Positions 20,345 through 31,256 of a stretch of 64,000 nucleotides of DNA are shown one piece after another. The notes under the pieces are model-generated. The model did not search any database and was not told the origin of the DNA. It saw only the letters and a program-made list of their open reading frames with translations. The translations under genes were made by a program, and so were the position numbers. This stretch comes from Rhodococcus sp. SBT000017. GTDB taxonomy: Bacteria > Actinomycetota > Actinomycetes > Mycobacteriales > Mycobacteriaceae. The stretch lies in the NCBI RefSeq assembly GCF_003688915.1, contig NZ_REFU01000001.1:2108001-2172000 (forward strand). Direction: 5' to 3'. Within the stretch, counting starts at the first letter, position 1. Every line of letters begins with the position of its first letter.

Positions 20345-21160
20345 ATGACGACACCACTCGGTTTCGACCCGAAGTTTCTGGCCGACATCGACGTTCCGTT
20401 GCCCGATCGCGCTGACGTGGTGGTGCTTCCGTACACGCACTTCTCGGTGTCCATCGACCCTGCCCGACGCCTCGCCGCGGTCACCGGTGTCAACATCGAC
20501 GGCGCGAGCCTGCAGGATGTCGGGCGGGGAGACAACTGGCGACTCGACGATCGGCTACCGGCTGCGCAGCAGGCAGGCAACGAGTTGTACAAGAACAACG
20601 ACCTCGATCGAGGGCACCTGGTTCGCCGACGAGATCCGGTGTGGGGTGAGCGTGCGGTGGCCGAGCGCGCCAACGAGGACACGTTCCACTACACCGTGTG
20701 TGCTCCGCAGACGGCCACGCTGAACCAGTCGAAGACACTGTGGTTGGGGCTCGAGGACTACGTGTTGGGAAACGCCGAGCAGTACGACCGGAAGCTCTCG
20801 GTCTTCAGCGGCTGCGTCTTCGCCGACGACGATCCGGTCTACCGAGGCGTCGCCATTCCGCGGCAGTTCTTCAAGATCGCGGCATGGTCGCAGGATTCGA
20901 CTCTCGCATGCACCGGATACGTGCTCGACCAGTCGCCGTCTCTCGACCCGATCCTCGACAAGCCACTGCGACTCGAGACCGATCCCCCGCCCCTCGGCCC
21001 GTACCGGACCTACCAGGTTCCGGTGGCCGACATCGCGTCGATGACGAGCCTGGAACTGGGCACACTGATCGCCGCCGACCGCTACGCTCCCGTGGCCGCG
21101 GCCCGCGAGGGCGCGTCGACGTGGACCGAGCTCACTGCCCTGCAGGACATCCGCCTGTAG
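20345..21160 (+). CDS. DNA/RNA non-specific endonuclease (NucA/NucG type)
   Basis: 271 residues from ATG 20345. The beta-beta-alpha-metal signature is NDLDRGHLVRRRDPVWG near residue 85, the DRGH motif carrying the general-base His. Substrate-side segments include FHYTVCAPQTATLNQSKTLWLGLEDYVL (N-rich metal site) and GVAIPRQFFKIAAW. No signal peptide is visible, unlike secreted family members, so it probably acts in the cell. Directly follows the WYL regulator. Its targets and any inhibitor are unknown. Confidence 0.85.
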   Translation: MTTPLGFDPKFLADIDVPLPDRADVVVLPYTHFSVSIDPARRLAAVTGVNIDGASLQDVGRGDNWRLDDRLPAAQQAGNELYKNNDLDRGHLVRRRDPVWGERAVAERANEDTFHYTVCAPQTATLNQSKTLWLGLEDYVLGNAEQYDRKLSVFSGCVFADDDPVYRGVAIPRQFFKIAAWSQDSTLACTGYVLDQSPSLDPILDKPLRLETDPPPLGPYRTYQVPVADIASMTSLELGTLIAADRYAPVAAAREGASTWTELTALQDIRL

Positions 21161-21168
21161 GGAGCGCC

Positions 21169-22044
21169 TCAGGCTTCGGTGGCGGCCAAGCGGACGAACG
21201 CTGCGGCGTCGATGGTTTCGCCGCGCGCCGTCGGGTCGATTCCGGCCTCCCGCAGGCGGCGTTCGGCCGCCACCGGAGAGCCGGCCCACCCGGCGAGAGC
21301 GGCTCGCAGAGTCTTGCGTCGCTGCGCGAATGCGGCGTCGATCACCGCGAACACGGCCTTGCGATGCGCGGTGTCGGTCGGCCACGGCGGCTCGGCGTAC
21401 CGATCGATGCGCACCAGCCCCGATTCGACCTTGGGCACCGGCCAGAACACCGAACGGCCCACTGCGCCTGCCCTTTTGACGTCGCCGAAGAACCGGGCCT
21501 TGACGCTGGGGATGCCGTAGATCTTGCTTCCCGGTACCGCGGCGAGCCTATCGGCCACCTCGGCCTGGACCATAACCACGGCGACACGAAGACTCGGCAA
21601 TTCCGAGAACAGATGAATCAGCACGGGAACTGCTACGTTGTAGGGCAGGTTGGCCACCAGAGCCGTCGGCTCCCCCGCAATGTCTGCCGCTCGTACGCGA
21701 AGCGCGTCGGCCTCGATCACCGTCAGCCGATCGGCCAGAGTCGGGGCACGGTCGGCCACCGTGGTGGGCAAGCGGTTCGCGAGCTTGGGGTCGATTTCGA
21801 CTGCGATGACGGACTCGGCGACATCGAGCAACGCCAGAGTCAACGAACCGAGGCCGGGGCCGACCTCGAGGACCGTGTCCTGTGGGCCAACGCCCGCGGA
21901 GGCGACGATGCGTCGAACAGTATTGGCGTCGTGCACGAAGTTCTGCCCGAGCTGTTTGGTGGGGCGCACATCGAGCTCGGCGGCGAGGGAGCGGACCTCG
22001 GCGGGACCGAGCAGGGCCGCGGATCCCCTCACATGTTCGGACAC
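21169..22044 (-). CDS. rsmA: 16S rRNA (adenine1518/1519-N6)-dimethyltransferase
   Basis: 291 residues. KsgA family: [18 protein letters not shown] near residue 30, SAM-binding [16 protein letters not shown] near 60, VEIDPKLA, catalytic [11 protein letters not shown] near 132, and C-terminal [12 protein letters not shown] near 240. It dimethylates two adenines in the 16S 3' end. It lies 28 bases downstream of rpfB on the same strand, keeping the tatD-rpfB-rsmA order of mycobacteria. Confidence 0.96.
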   Translation of the reverse strand: MSEHVRGSAALLGPAEVRSLAAELDVRPTKQLGQNFVHDANTVRRIVASAGVGPQDTVLEVGPGLGSLTLALLDVAESVIAVEIDPKLANRLPTTVADRAPTLADRLTVIEADALRVRAADIAGEPTALVANLPYNVAVPVLIHLFSELPSLRVAVVMVQAEVADRLAAVPGSKIYGIPSVKARFFGDVKRAGAVGRSVFWPVPKVESGLVRIDRYAEPPWPTDTAHRKAVFAVIDAAFAQRRKTLRAALAGWAGSPVAAERRLREAGIDPTARGETIDAAAFVRLAATEA

Positions 22045-22072
22045 GGTGCGAACTCTACGGGCGGGCAGGTGA

Positions 22073-23257
<1,185 letters not shown>

Positions 23258-23302
23258 TCACGGTACGGTAACGAATTAGTACCCACGCCGCAACTTCAGC
23301 AG

Positions 23303-24130
23303 CTAGAGGCCGTACACCCGCTCGGCATTGGCCGTGGCGTGCGCAGCGAGCTCTGCCGGATCCTGATCGCGAACCTCGGCCAACGCCCGCGCGGTGTACG
23401 GCAGGCAGTACGGCTCGTTGGGTGCACCTCGATACGGATGCGGCGTGAGGAACGGTGCGTCGGTCTCCAGCAGTACCGATTCGTCGGGCACCAGTACCGC
23501 GGCCTCCCGCAACGCGTGCGCATTCTTGAAGCTGACGGTCCCGGAAAAGCTGAGAACGTAGCCGGCGTCGACGCAGGCCTTCGCGGTCTCGGGACCACCG
23601 GAGAAGCAGTGGAAGATCACTGTCTCGGGAGCACCTTCCGCCGTCAGAACGGCCAGCAGGTCCTCGTCGGCCTCACGATTGTGAATCATCAACGGCTTGC
23701 CCAGACGCTTCGCCAGATCGATGTGCCAGCGAAATCCGTCGTGCTGCTCGGCCACCGTGGCGCAACCGTCGAGCTTGCCGGGCCAGTAGTAGTCCAGCCC
23801 GGTCTCCCCCACGGCAACCACGCGAGGGTCCGACGCCAACCGCTCGATCTCGGCCTTGGCTGCGTCGTCGAGCACGTTCGCGCGGGTGGGATGAATGGCC
23901 ACCGCGGCCCACACCCGCGGATCCCAGGACGCCGCGTCGACGGCGAAGCGCGCGCCATCGAGATCGTCGGCGATGGTGACCACACGCGTGACACCGACGG
24001 ACTCGGCCTTGTCCACGATCGCGGCCACACTCGTCGCGTCGGTCGCCCCACACGCGTCGAGGTGGGTGTGCGCATCGACGAGAGTGCCGACGGGCTCGGG
24101 CAACGGTGGTGCGGGACGGTCTCTGCTCAC
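23303..24130 (-). CDS. tatD: TatD-family metal-dependent DNase/hydrolase
   Basis: 275 residues from GTG 24130 (VSRDRPAPPLPEP). The frame stays open upstream, but that part is antisense to metG. Metal-site motifs are VDAHTHLD near residue 20, GETGLDYYW near 100, MIHNREADED near 150, FHCFSGG near 175 and LLETDAPFLTP near 225. TatD proteins are 3'-5' exonucleases or related hydrolases. Divergent from metG with 21 bases between the starts, as in mycobacteria. Confidence 0.93.
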   Translation of the reverse strand: MSRDRPAPPLPEPVGTLVDAHTHLDACGATDATSVAAIVDKAESVGVTRVVTIADDLDGARFAVDAASWDPRVWAAVAIHPTRANVLDDAAKAEIERLASDPRVVAVGETGLDYYWPGKLDGCATVAEQHDGFRWHIDLAKRLGKPLMIHNREADEDLLAVLTAEGAPETVIFHCFSGGPETAKACVDAGYVLSFSGTVSFKNAHALREAAVLVPDESVLLETDAPFLTPHPYRGAPNEPYCLPYTARALAEVRDQDPAELAAHATANAERVYGL

Positions 24131-24151
24131 GCTGGTTAGAGTAGGCGCACC

Positions 24152-25696
24152 ATGACTGCGCCAGCTGATGCCCCACGGCCACCGTTCTACGTCACCACGG
24201 CGATCGCGTACCCCAACGGCGCTCCGCACATCGGACACGCCTACGAGTACATCGCCACCGACACCATCGCGCGCTTCAAGCGCCTCGACGGCTACGACGT
24301 GCGATTCCTGACGGGCACCGACGAGCACGGCCTGAAGATGCAGCAGACCGCGCAGACCGAGGGCGTGGACGTGCGCGAGCTCGCCGCGCGCAACTCCGAT
24401 GCATTCCAGATCGCGCAGGACCTGCTGAAGATCTCGTACGGACGCTTCATCCGCACCACCGACGCCGATCACCACGCCGCCAGCCAGGAACTGTGGCGGC
24501 GGATGGAAGCGAACGGCGACATCTACCTCGACTCCTACTCCGGCTGGTACTCGGTAAGAGACGAGGCGTTCTACACCGAGGCCGAGACCACCCTCGCCGA
24601 GGACGGCTCGCGCGTCGCGACGGAGACGAACACTCCGGTCGAGTGGACCGAGGAGTCGTCGTACTTCTTCAAGCTCTCGCAGTACCAGGACAAACTGCTC
24701 GAGCTGTACGACGCGTCGCCGGACTTCATTGCGCCGAACACCCGTCGCAACGAGATCGTGAACTTCGTCAAGGGTGGCCTCCGGGATCTGTCGATTTCCC
24801 GAACCACGTTCGACTGGGGCGTGCCGGTGCCCGGCGACCCTGCGCACGTGATGTACGTGTGGGTCGACGCGCTGACCAACTACCTCACCGGCGCCGGCTA
24901 TCCCGACCTCGAGTCGGAGTCGTACCGGAAATTCTGGCCGGCCGATCTGCACATCATCGGCAAGGACATCACCCGCTTCCACACCGTCTACTGGCCGGCG
25001 TTCCTGATGTCCGCGGGCATCGAACTGCCCAAGCGCGTGTTCGTGCACGGGTTCTTGAACGTCAAGGGCGAGAAGATGTCCAAGTCTCTCGGCAACGTTC
25101 TGGACCCGCAGTCGTTGGTGGAGAACTACGGTCTGGACCCGGTGCGCTTCTTCTTCCTCCGCGAGGTCTCGTTCGGTCAGGACGGCAGCTACAGCCACGA
25201 GGCCATCGTCGCCCGCGTCAACGCCGATCTGTCCAACGAACTCGGCAACCTCGCGCAGCGTTCGCTGACGATGGTCGCCAAGAACCTCGACGGAGCACTC
25301 CCGACACCGGGGGAATTCACCGCCGAGGACGACGCGATGCTGGCTCGGGCGGACGCACTGCTCGAGATCTGCCGACGCGAATTCGAGGTTCAGGCACTGC
25401 ATTCCGCGCTCGAGGCGATCTGGTCGGTACTCGGTGAGACCAACCGCTACTTCTCGCTGCAGCAGCCGTGGGTGCTCCGCAAGACCGATCCCGATCGCAT
25501 GGCCACCGTGCTGTACGTGACGATCGAGGTGCTGCGCATCGTGAGCATCCTGGCGCAACCCGTCATGCCCGATTCCGCGTCACGCATCCTCGACCTGCTC
25601 GGTGCATCGAATCGCGAATTCACCGACATCGCAACACGTTCGGTGCCCGGTACAGCCCTGCCGACCCCGACGCCGGTGTTCCCCAAGTACGAGTAG
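24152..25696 (+). CDS. metG: Methionyl-tRNA synthetase
   Basis: 514 residues. Class I synthetase: HIGH-type motif [14 protein letters not shown] near residue 20 and KMSKSLGN near 308. [13 protein letters not shown] and [10 protein letters not shown] are typical of MetG. No zinc-knuckle insertion and no C-terminal EMAP-like domain, matching the short mycobacterial MetS form. The anticodon-binding helices are in the last 150 residues. A long hairpin terminator follows within 12 bases. Confidence 0.96.
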   Translation: MTAPADAPRPPFYVTTAIAYPNGAPHIGHAYEYIATDTIARFKRLDGYDVRFLTGTDEHGLKMQQTAQTEGVDVRELAARNSDAFQIAQDLLKISYGRFIRTTDADHHAASQELWRRMEANGDIYLDSYSGWYSVRDEAFYTEAETTLAEDGSRVATETNTPVEWTEESSYFFKLSQYQDKLLELYDASPDFIAPNTRRNEIVNFVKGGLRDLSISRTTFDWGVPVPGDPAHVMYVWVDALTNYLTGAGYPDLESESYRKFWPADLHIIGKDITRFHTVYWPAFLMSAGIELPKRVFVHGFLNVKGEKMSKSLGNVLDPQSLVENYGLDPVRFFFLREVSFGQDGSYSHEAIVARVNADLSNELGNLAQRSLTMVAKNLDGALPTPGEFTAEDDAMLARADALLEICRREFEVQALHSALEAIWSVLGETNRYFSLQQPWVLRKTDPDRMATVLYVTIEVLRIVSILAQPVMPDSASRILDLLGASNREFTDIATRSVPGTALPTPTPVFPKYE

Positions 25697-25707
25697 AGCG
25701 CTCCGCG

Positions 25708-25753
25708 CAGTGGTGTGGTTATGTGCCCCCTGCGGCACTTGACCACACCACTG
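25708..25753. terminator. Intergenic palindrome, family A, between metG and the WS/DGAT gene
   Basis: CAGTGGTGTGGT at 25708-25719 pairs perfectly with ACCACACCACTG at 25742-25753. Inside, GTGCC and GGCAC pair again. A second 46-base copy of this design lies at 52080-52125. The genes converge here, so it can end both transcripts. Confidence 0.8.
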
Positions 25754-25763
25754 CCGCAGGCAC

Positions 25764-27143
25764 TCACAAAGTCTTCTCGAGTTCCTCCAACGTGTTCTCC
25801 AGATGCGTCAGCATGCGCTGCAGGTGCGGCACACTGCGTCGGCAGCCGATGAGCCCGAAGTTCAACGAGTCACCGTTGCTGGCGACGGTGATGTTCAGGG
25901 CTTGGCCGTCGCACACGATGGATGCCGGGTAGATGCCGTCCAGTTTCGCACCGTTCCAGTAGAGGTCCTCCTTGGATCCGGGCACGTTGGAGATGATGAC
26001 GTTGAACGGCGGCGGGGTGTAGTCGACGAATCCCGGCACCGGGCCGAACAGCAACGGGGCCATGGTGACTGCGCCCACGGCGAGCGCTTCGAGGGTGTTG
26101 AGTTCGCTCATCATCTGCTTGCCCTTGACGGTCGAATCCTTGATTCGCTCCAGCCGCACAACGGGATCGGATTCGTCCGTGGCCAGGTTGCAGAGGATGG
26201 TCGTCACCGAATTACCGGCGTCCCTGTCGTCTTCCTCCTTGCGGAGCGAGACCGGCACCATCGCGATCAGCGGCTCCTCCGGGAGTGCGTTCTGATCGAT
26301 GAGGTACGCACGCAAGGCCCCGGCGCACATCGCGAGCACCATGTCGTTGAGCGTCGCATCCAGCGCCGTACCGACGGTACGGATGCGCTCGATCGACCAG
26401 CTCTCGGCAGCGAAGCGGCGCGCGCCGCCGATGGGCACGTTGAACATTGTGCGCGGTGCCTGCAACGGCAGCTGCGCCCCTTCTTTCTTCAACGCGCGCA
26501 AACCGATTCGCGCCGACGCCGGAGCGAAGTCGACCAGGTCCCCGACGATCTTGCGTCCCATCGAGAGCCCACTGCCGAGCTGAGCAAGCCTTCCCGGCTG
26601 CTCGACGGCGACCTGCTTCTTACGCCGACCGAACAGCGACGGGTCCCACGTTGCGACGCCGCTTCGATCGTCGGGATCGGTGGTGAGCGTTCGCTGCATC
26701 AGCTTCAGTGCGCTGACACCGTCCACCAGCGAGTGATGCACCTTGGTGTACAACGCGATTCGGCCGTCCGCCAGACCCTCGATGATGTGCAACTCCCACA
26801 TCGGTCGGTAGCGGTCCAGCGGCGCGCTGTGGTTGAGCGAGAGGAACTGGAACAGCTCTCGAATCCGCCCCGGCGCAGGCAGCACGGTGCGGCGTACGTG
26901 GTACTCGAAGTCGACGTCCGAGTCGAAGGCCCAGGCCAGATTGCCCATGATCTGCACCGGACGCGAAGGCCGCTTGCGGAAGAGCTCGTGTACCTCCCCG
27001 GTGGTGAACTTGCGGTGCACTTCTTCGGCGAAGTCGTGCGGATCGCCGGGCGGTACGAACAACTCCAGACCGCCCACGTGCATCGGGTGCTCCCGTGACT
27101 CGGCGATCAGAAACATCGATTCGGTGATGGGCATGAGTGCCAT
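25764..27143 (-). CDS. Wax ester synthase/diacylglycerol acyltransferase (WS/DGAT)
   Basis: 459 residues from ATG 27143, chosen for AAGGGA upstream; in-frame ATGs at 27161 and 27185 are weaker. The catalytic motif is KVHHSLVDGVSALKLM near residue 125 (HHxxxDG), with PLDRYRPMWELHIIEGL before it. The C-terminal half has NDMVLAMCAGALRAYL and FNVIISNVPGSKEDLYWNGA. It transfers acyl groups from CoA to alcohols or diacylglycerol, forming storage wax or triacylglycerol. Neighbouring lipase and SRPBCC genes on the other strand suggest a lipid theme. Confidence 0.92.
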   Translation of the reverse strand: MALMPITESMFLIAESREHPMHVGGLELFVPPGDPHDFAEEVHRKFTTGEVHELFRKRPSRPVQIMGNLAWAFDSDVDFEYHVRRTVLPAPGRIRELFQFLSLNHSAPLDRYRPMWELHIIEGLADGRIALYTKVHHSLVDGVSALKLMQRTLTTDPDDRSGVATWDPSLFGRRKKQVAVEQPGRLAQLGSGLSMGRKIVGDLVDFAPASARIGLRALKKEGAQLPLQAPRTMFNVPIGGARRFAAESWSIERIRTVGTALDATLNDMVLAMCAGALRAYLIDQNALPEEPLIAMVPVSLRKEEDDRDAGNSVTTILCNLATDESDPVVRLERIKDSTVKGKQMMSELNTLEALAVGAVTMAPLLFGPVPGFVDYTPPPFNVIISNVPGSKEDLYWNGAKLDGIYPASIVCDGQALNITVASNGDSLNFGLIGCRRSVPHLQRMLTHLENTLEELEKTL

Positions 27144-27329
27144 GAGCTGTCCCTTTTCCATTTGTTTTCGGTCACGGTACGGCACCGAATGTGACTCAGA
27201 ACACGACCTTACGTCGGGTCACGAAAAGCTACCCGCTATTGTCCGTTACCAGGGGTTCCAAATAGAGCGGGGTTCCGACGCACGGCGCACACGCGCCGCG
27301 CAACGACAACGGGGATGGAGGCGACGGCT

Positions 27330-28334
27330 ATGAATCCGGCGCTCACCGTAGTGAAATCGACCGACCCGACAGCCACCGCACGCAGGCGCGATATCCGCGG
27401 CGCGAGCGTGCAGTCACAGATTCTGTCCAAATACCTGCAGTTCACGGTTCGACCGTTCCTGACCGTCTGGGCGCAGGCACCGTCGCTACCGTGGCCGATG
27501 GGTTTGGTCGACTACGCCGGGATGCTGGTCCCACAGATCAGCGGCACCACCCGCAGTCGCGTCATGCTGGCCGAGTGCGAGGCCGAATGGATCCGCGCCG
27601 AGGGAACCGGGTCCGATCGCGTGGTGCTCTACCTGCACGGCGGTGCCTTTGTCTGCTGCGGTCTGCGGACCCATCGCCGGATGACCTCACGGGTTTCGAA
27701 ACACGTCGACGGCTCGGTGCTGTCGGTGAACTACCGCATGATGCCGCGCAATCCGATCAGCCATGCCGTCGAGGACGGCGTCGACGCGTACCGCTTCCTG
27801 CTCGATTCCGGATACCGACCGGAGCAGATCGTCCTGGGCGGCGACTCGGCGGGCGGATACCTCGCGTTCATGGTCACCCTGGCGCTGCGCACCGTCGGCC
27901 TGCCCGCGCCCGCAGGAATATTCACCATGTCGCCGTTGACCGACATGGACCCCACCCGCAAGCTCGATCACGAGAACGCGTCGAAGTGTTCGGTCTTTCC
28001 GTCCACCGCAGTTCCCGCACTGACGGCGCTGGCCGATCGCGTCGACTCGCGCATCGTCGTCGACGGTGAACGGGGCCCGCGGGTCTCACCCGTCGACGGC
28101 GATCTGACAGATCTGCCTCCGGTCCTGATTCAGGTCGGTTCCACCGAAATGGTCTATCCCGACGCAGAACTCATGGCTCAGCGCCTCGCTGTCGCTGGAG
28201 TCGAGTGCGAACTACAGGTGTACGAGGATCAGGTACACGTGTTCCAGGCAGCCGACTTCATCCCCGAAGCCCGCCGCGCGCTGAGAGCCATCGGCGAGTT
28301 CGCGCGGAACGTCAGTCCTCGCAGAGAAAGCTGA
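27330..28334 (+). CDS. Alpha/beta hydrolase of the hormone-sensitive-lipase type
   Basis: 334 residues from ATG 27330, preceded by GGAGG at 27317-27321; an ATG at 27315 has no such site. Oxyanion-hole motif YLHGGAFVCCG near residue 102 and nucleophile GGDSAGGYLAF near 170. The acid and His are probably in MVYPDAELMAQRL and EDQVHVFQ. Likely a carboxylesterase or lipase on short or medium acyl esters. It is divergent from the WS/DGAT gene, which makes storage lipid, and may act on related lipids. Confidence 0.88.
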   Translation: MNPALTVVKSTDPTATARRRDIRGASVQSQILSKYLQFTVRPFLTVWAQAPSLPWPMGLVDYAGMLVPQISGTTRSRVMLAECEAEWIRAEGTGSDRVVLYLHGGAFVCCGLRTHRRMTSRVSKHVDGSVLSVNYRMMPRNPISHAVEDGVDAYRFLLDSGYRPEQIVLGGDSAGGYLAFMVTLALRTVGLPAPAGIFTMSPLTDMDPTRKLDHENASKCSVFPSTAVPALTALADRVDSRIVVDGERGPRVSPVDGDLTDLPPVLIQVGSTEMVYPDAELMAQRLAVAGVECELQVYEDQVHVFQAADFIPEARRALRAIGEFARNVSPRRES

Positions 28335-28348
28335 GATACCTTCTCCCC

Positions 28349-28777
28349 ATGGCAGTCACAGCGAACAAGTCAGTCGACATCGACGCAGATGCATCGGCAA
28401 TCCTCGAAGTTCTCGCCGACGTCGAGGGCCTTCCCTCGTGGTCCCCGGTCCACAAGAAGTGTGAGGTCGTCGATCGGTTCGACGACGGCAAGCCACACCA
28501 CGTCAAGATGCACGTCTCGATCATCGGCGTCAACGACGAGCAGCTCGTCGAGTACACGTGGACCGACAGCGAGGTGTCGTGGACGCTGGTGGAGAGCACT
28601 CAGCAGAAGGCCCAGGACGGCCGATACACATTGACGCCCAAGGGCAACGGCACTCACGTCGAGTTCGAGCTGACGGTCGACCCGAAGATCCCGCTACCCG
28701 GCTTCCTGGTGAAGAAGGGGACCAAGACGATCCTCGAAGCGGCCACCGAGGGCCTGCGTCAGCAAGTGGTGGGCTGA
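28349..28777 (+). CDS. SRPBCC (START-like) family protein
   Basis: 142 residues from ATG 28349, 15 bases after the hydrolase stop. The fold is suggested by VDIDADASAILEVLADVEGLPSWSPVHKKCEVVDRF at the start and GTHVEFELTVDPKIPLPGFLVKKGTKTILEAATEGLRQQV at the end, a pattern of polyketide-cyclase-like lipid-binding proteins. Probably carries or senses a hydrophobic ligand. Likely co-transcribed with the hydrolase; convergent with rsmI. Confidence 0.82.
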   Translation: MAVTANKSVDIDADASAILEVLADVEGLPSWSPVHKKCEVVDRFDDGKPHHVKMHVSIIGVNDEQLVEYTWTDSEVSWTLVESTQQKAQDGRYTLTPKGNGTHVEFELTVDPKIPLPGFLVKKGTKTILEAATEGLRQQVVG

Positions 28778-28781
28778 CCCG

Positions 28782-29606
28782 CTACTGCTCTTTCCGCGCG
28801 GCGAGAACGGCCTCGTAGACCTCGCGCTTGGAGACGCCGTCGACCGCAACCTGGGCGCAGGCGTCCTTCAACCGCATGCCCGACGCCACCAGCGTCTCGA
28901 CGTCGGCAACGAGGTCCTCCGGCTCCTCGGCGACGGCGACGGCTCCTTCGAGTACGACGGTGATCTCGCCGCGCACTCCGTCTCTCGACCATTCGAGCAG
29001 CTCGCCGAGGCCGCCGCGTCGGACCTCCTCGTAGGTCTTGGTGAGCTCACGGCAGACCGCTGCGCGGCGGTCGGGGCCGAGGACGTGGACGGCGTCTTCC
29101 AGGCACGCGACGAGGCGATGCGGCGCCTCGAAGAACACGATGGCGCGCGGCTCGGCGAGCACCGACCGGAAGTAGGTGCGGCGCTGTCCCTGCTTGCGCG
29201 GGGCGAAGCCGTCGAAGCAGAAGCGTTCGACGGGCAGACCGGACAACGCGAGCGCCGTCGTCACTGCCGAAGGACCGGGCAGACAGGTCACCGGCAGATC
29301 GGCCTCGACGCAGGCTGCCACGAGGCGATAGCCCGGGTCGCTCACCGACGGCATCCCAGCATCGGTCACCAGCAAGACCGTCTTGCCCTCGGCCACGGCC
29401 TCGACGAGAGCCGGAAGGCGGGCCGTTTCGACCTGATCATAGAAACTGACGACCCTGCCCGTGATCGCCACGCCGAGAGACGAGGCGAGTTGTTTGGTGC
29501 GCCGGGTGTCCTCGGCGGCGACGACATCGGCACTGCCGAGGGCATCACGCAGGCGCTGCGAGGCATCACCGACGTCGCCCATCGGGGTGGCGGCAAGGAT
29601 GAGCAT
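28782..29606 (-). CDS. rsmI: 16S rRNA (cytidine1402-2'-O)-methyltransferase
   Basis: 274 residues from ATG 29606 (MLILAATPMGDVGDAS); an ATG at 29624 would add six. Tetrapyrrole-methylase fold: AAEDTRRTKQLASSLG near residue 30, VTDAGMPSVSDPGYRLV near 83, CLPGPSAVTTALALSGLP near 107, FEAPHRL near 160 and RELTKTYEE near 185. It modifies C1402 in the decoding site. Divergent from pmt, as for Rv1003 and Rv1002c in M. tuberculosis. Confidence 0.94.
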   Translation of the reverse strand: MLILAATPMGDVGDASQRLRDALGSADVVAAEDTRRTKQLASSLGVAITGRVVSFYDQVETARLPALVEAVAEGKTVLLVTDAGMPSVSDPGYRLVAACVEADLPVTCLPGPSAVTTALALSGLPVERFCFDGFAPRKQGQRRTYFRSVLAEPRAIVFFEAPHRLVACLEDAVHVLGPDRRAAVCRELTKTYEEVRRGGLGELLEWSRDGVRGEITVVLEGAVAVAEEPEDLVADVETLVASGMRLKDACAQVAVDGVSKREVYEAVLAARKEQ

Positions 29607-29647
29607 GGCTCCAGTGTCCCGCATGCGGCGGCGCGGTTTGTCGGGCC

Positions 29648-31225
29648 ATGCCGATCAACGCCTACGATCGGTACGTGACCTTGCTGACCTCTGAGCGCTC
29701 CGGCGACCGGTCGATGGTCAGTCCCGGGCCCACCGTTGCCGCGCGCGACTGGTTCCACGACACCGATGCCCGCCGCGGTTGGATCGTCACCGTCGTCATC
29801 ACCGTCATCTGCGCGATCACCCGCTTCACGATGTTGCGGTACCCCACCGACGCAGGAACTCCTGTCTTCGACGAGAAGCACTACGCTCCGCAGGGCTATC
29901 AGGTACTCACCGGAGGTGGGCTCGAAGACAATCCGGCATACGGGCTGGTGGTGCATCCACCGGTCGGCAAGCAGCTGATCGCCGTCGGGGAAGCGTTGTT
30001 CGGCTACAACGGGTGGGGTTGGCGTTTCTCGTCGGCGGTCGCCGGAACCCTGTTGGTACTGCTGGTCATTCGGATCGTGCGACGGCTCGCCCGATCGACA
30101 CTCGTCGGTGCGATCGCGGGGATTCTGCTGACCGTCGACGGCGTGACGTTCGTCAGCAGCCGAATAGGCATGCTGGACATCTTCCTCGCCTTCTTCGTCA
30201 CCGCTGCATTGGGCTGCTTGGTCGTCGACCGCGACGACATGCGGCAGCGACTGTCGAGAGTGCGCGCCGAAGGGCGAATGGATGCCAGTGCGCTGGGGCC
30301 GCGAATGGGTGTGCGGTGGTGGAGATTCGGGGCCGGCGTGATGCTGGGTCTCGCCTGCGGCACCAAGTGGTCGGGGCTGTACTTCATCGCGTTCTTCGGA
30401 TTGCTGAGTGTGGCATTCGATGTGGCGGCGCGGCGCTCGTACGGCGTCGAACGCCCGTGGCGAGGAACAGCGTTGCGCGACATCGGGCCTGCGCTGTACG
30501 CGCTGGTGGTCGTTCCGATCGCGGTGTATCTGATGACGTGGTGGGCATGGTTCACCTCCGAGACCGGCGTCTACCGGCACGAGGTCGGCGACGGTGTCGG
30601 CGTCGGCGGGCCGTTCTCGTTCGTTCCCGACGCGTTGCGTTCCCTGTGGTTCTACAGCGGCAGTGTGCTGCAATTCCATGAGGGACTGACCAATTCGGCT
30701 GGCAACCGGCACCCGTGGGAATCGAAGCCGTGGACGTGGCCGATGGGCCTGCGACCGATGCTGTACTACTTCGCCGACGGCGAGAGCGTGTCCGGTTGCT
30801 CGGCGTCCTCGTGCGTGAAGGCGATCATGCTGATCGGCACGCCCGCGATGTGGTGGCTGGCACTGCCGATGCTGGCCTGGGTGATCTGGTCGGTGTTCGT
30901 CCGACGGGACTGGCGTTACGCCACAGTGCTCGTCGCGTATTCCGCAGCACTGTTGCCGTGGTTCACCACACTCGACCGCCAGATGTACTACTTCTACGCA
31001 GTGGCGCTGGCACCGTTCATGGTGATGGGCTTTGCATTGGTGCTCGGCGACATCATCGGCAAAGCCACCGCGTCGGCAGAACGGCGAGGTACCGGACTAC
31101 TGCTGGTGTCCCTGTACCTCGCCGTGGTGATAGCCAACTTCGTTTGGCTGTGGCCAATCCTGACCGCTATGCCGATCACGCCGCAGATGTGGCAGGAACA
31201 GTTGTGGCTGCCAAGTTGGCGCTAG
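29648..31225 (+). CDS. pmt: Dolichyl/polyprenyl-phosphate-mannose-protein mannosyltransferase
   Basis: 525 residues from ATG 29648; a GTG at 29675 is another possible start. GT39/GT-C membrane enzyme with about ten hydrophobic segments. The first external loop has the catalytic acid pair in TPVFDEKHYAPQGYQ near residue 75. Also typical are VHPPVGKQLIAVGEALFGYNGWGWRF near 100 and CGTKWSGLYF near 235. It mannosylates Ser/Thr of exported proteins during Sec export, using polyprenyl-phosphate-mannose. Confidence 0.94.
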   Translation: MPINAYDRYVTLLTSERSGDRSMVSPGPTVAARDWFHDTDARRGWIVTVVITVICAITRFTMLRYPTDAGTPVFDEKHYAPQGYQVLTGGGLEDNPAYGLVVHPPVGKQLIAVGEALFGYNGWGWRFSSAVAGTLLVLLVIRIVRRLARSTLVGAIAGILLTVDGVTFVSSRIGMLDIFLAFFVTAALGCLVVDRDDMRQRLSRVRAEGRMDASALGPRMGVRWWRFGAGVMLGLACGTKWSGLYFIAFFGLLSVAFDVAARRSYGVERPWRGTALRDIGPALYALVVVPIAVYLMTWWAWFTSETGVYRHEVGDGVGVGGPFSFVPDALRSLWFYSGSVLQFHEGLTNSAGNRHPWESKPWTWPMGLRPMLYYFADGESVSGCSASSCVKAIMLIGTPAMWWLALPMLAWVIWSVFVRRDWRYATVLVAYSAALLPWFTTLDRQMYYFYAVALAPFMVMGFALVLGDIIGKATASAERRGTGLLLVSLYLAVVIANFVWLWPILTAMPITPQMWQEQLWLPSWR

Positions 31226-31256
31226 GCCGGCCAACTAGGAGTGGAGCTCAACGACC

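Noticed and set aside
23303..25558. 751-codon frame ending in TatD
   Set aside because: Only the part from 24130 down is TatD; the rest is antisense to metG.
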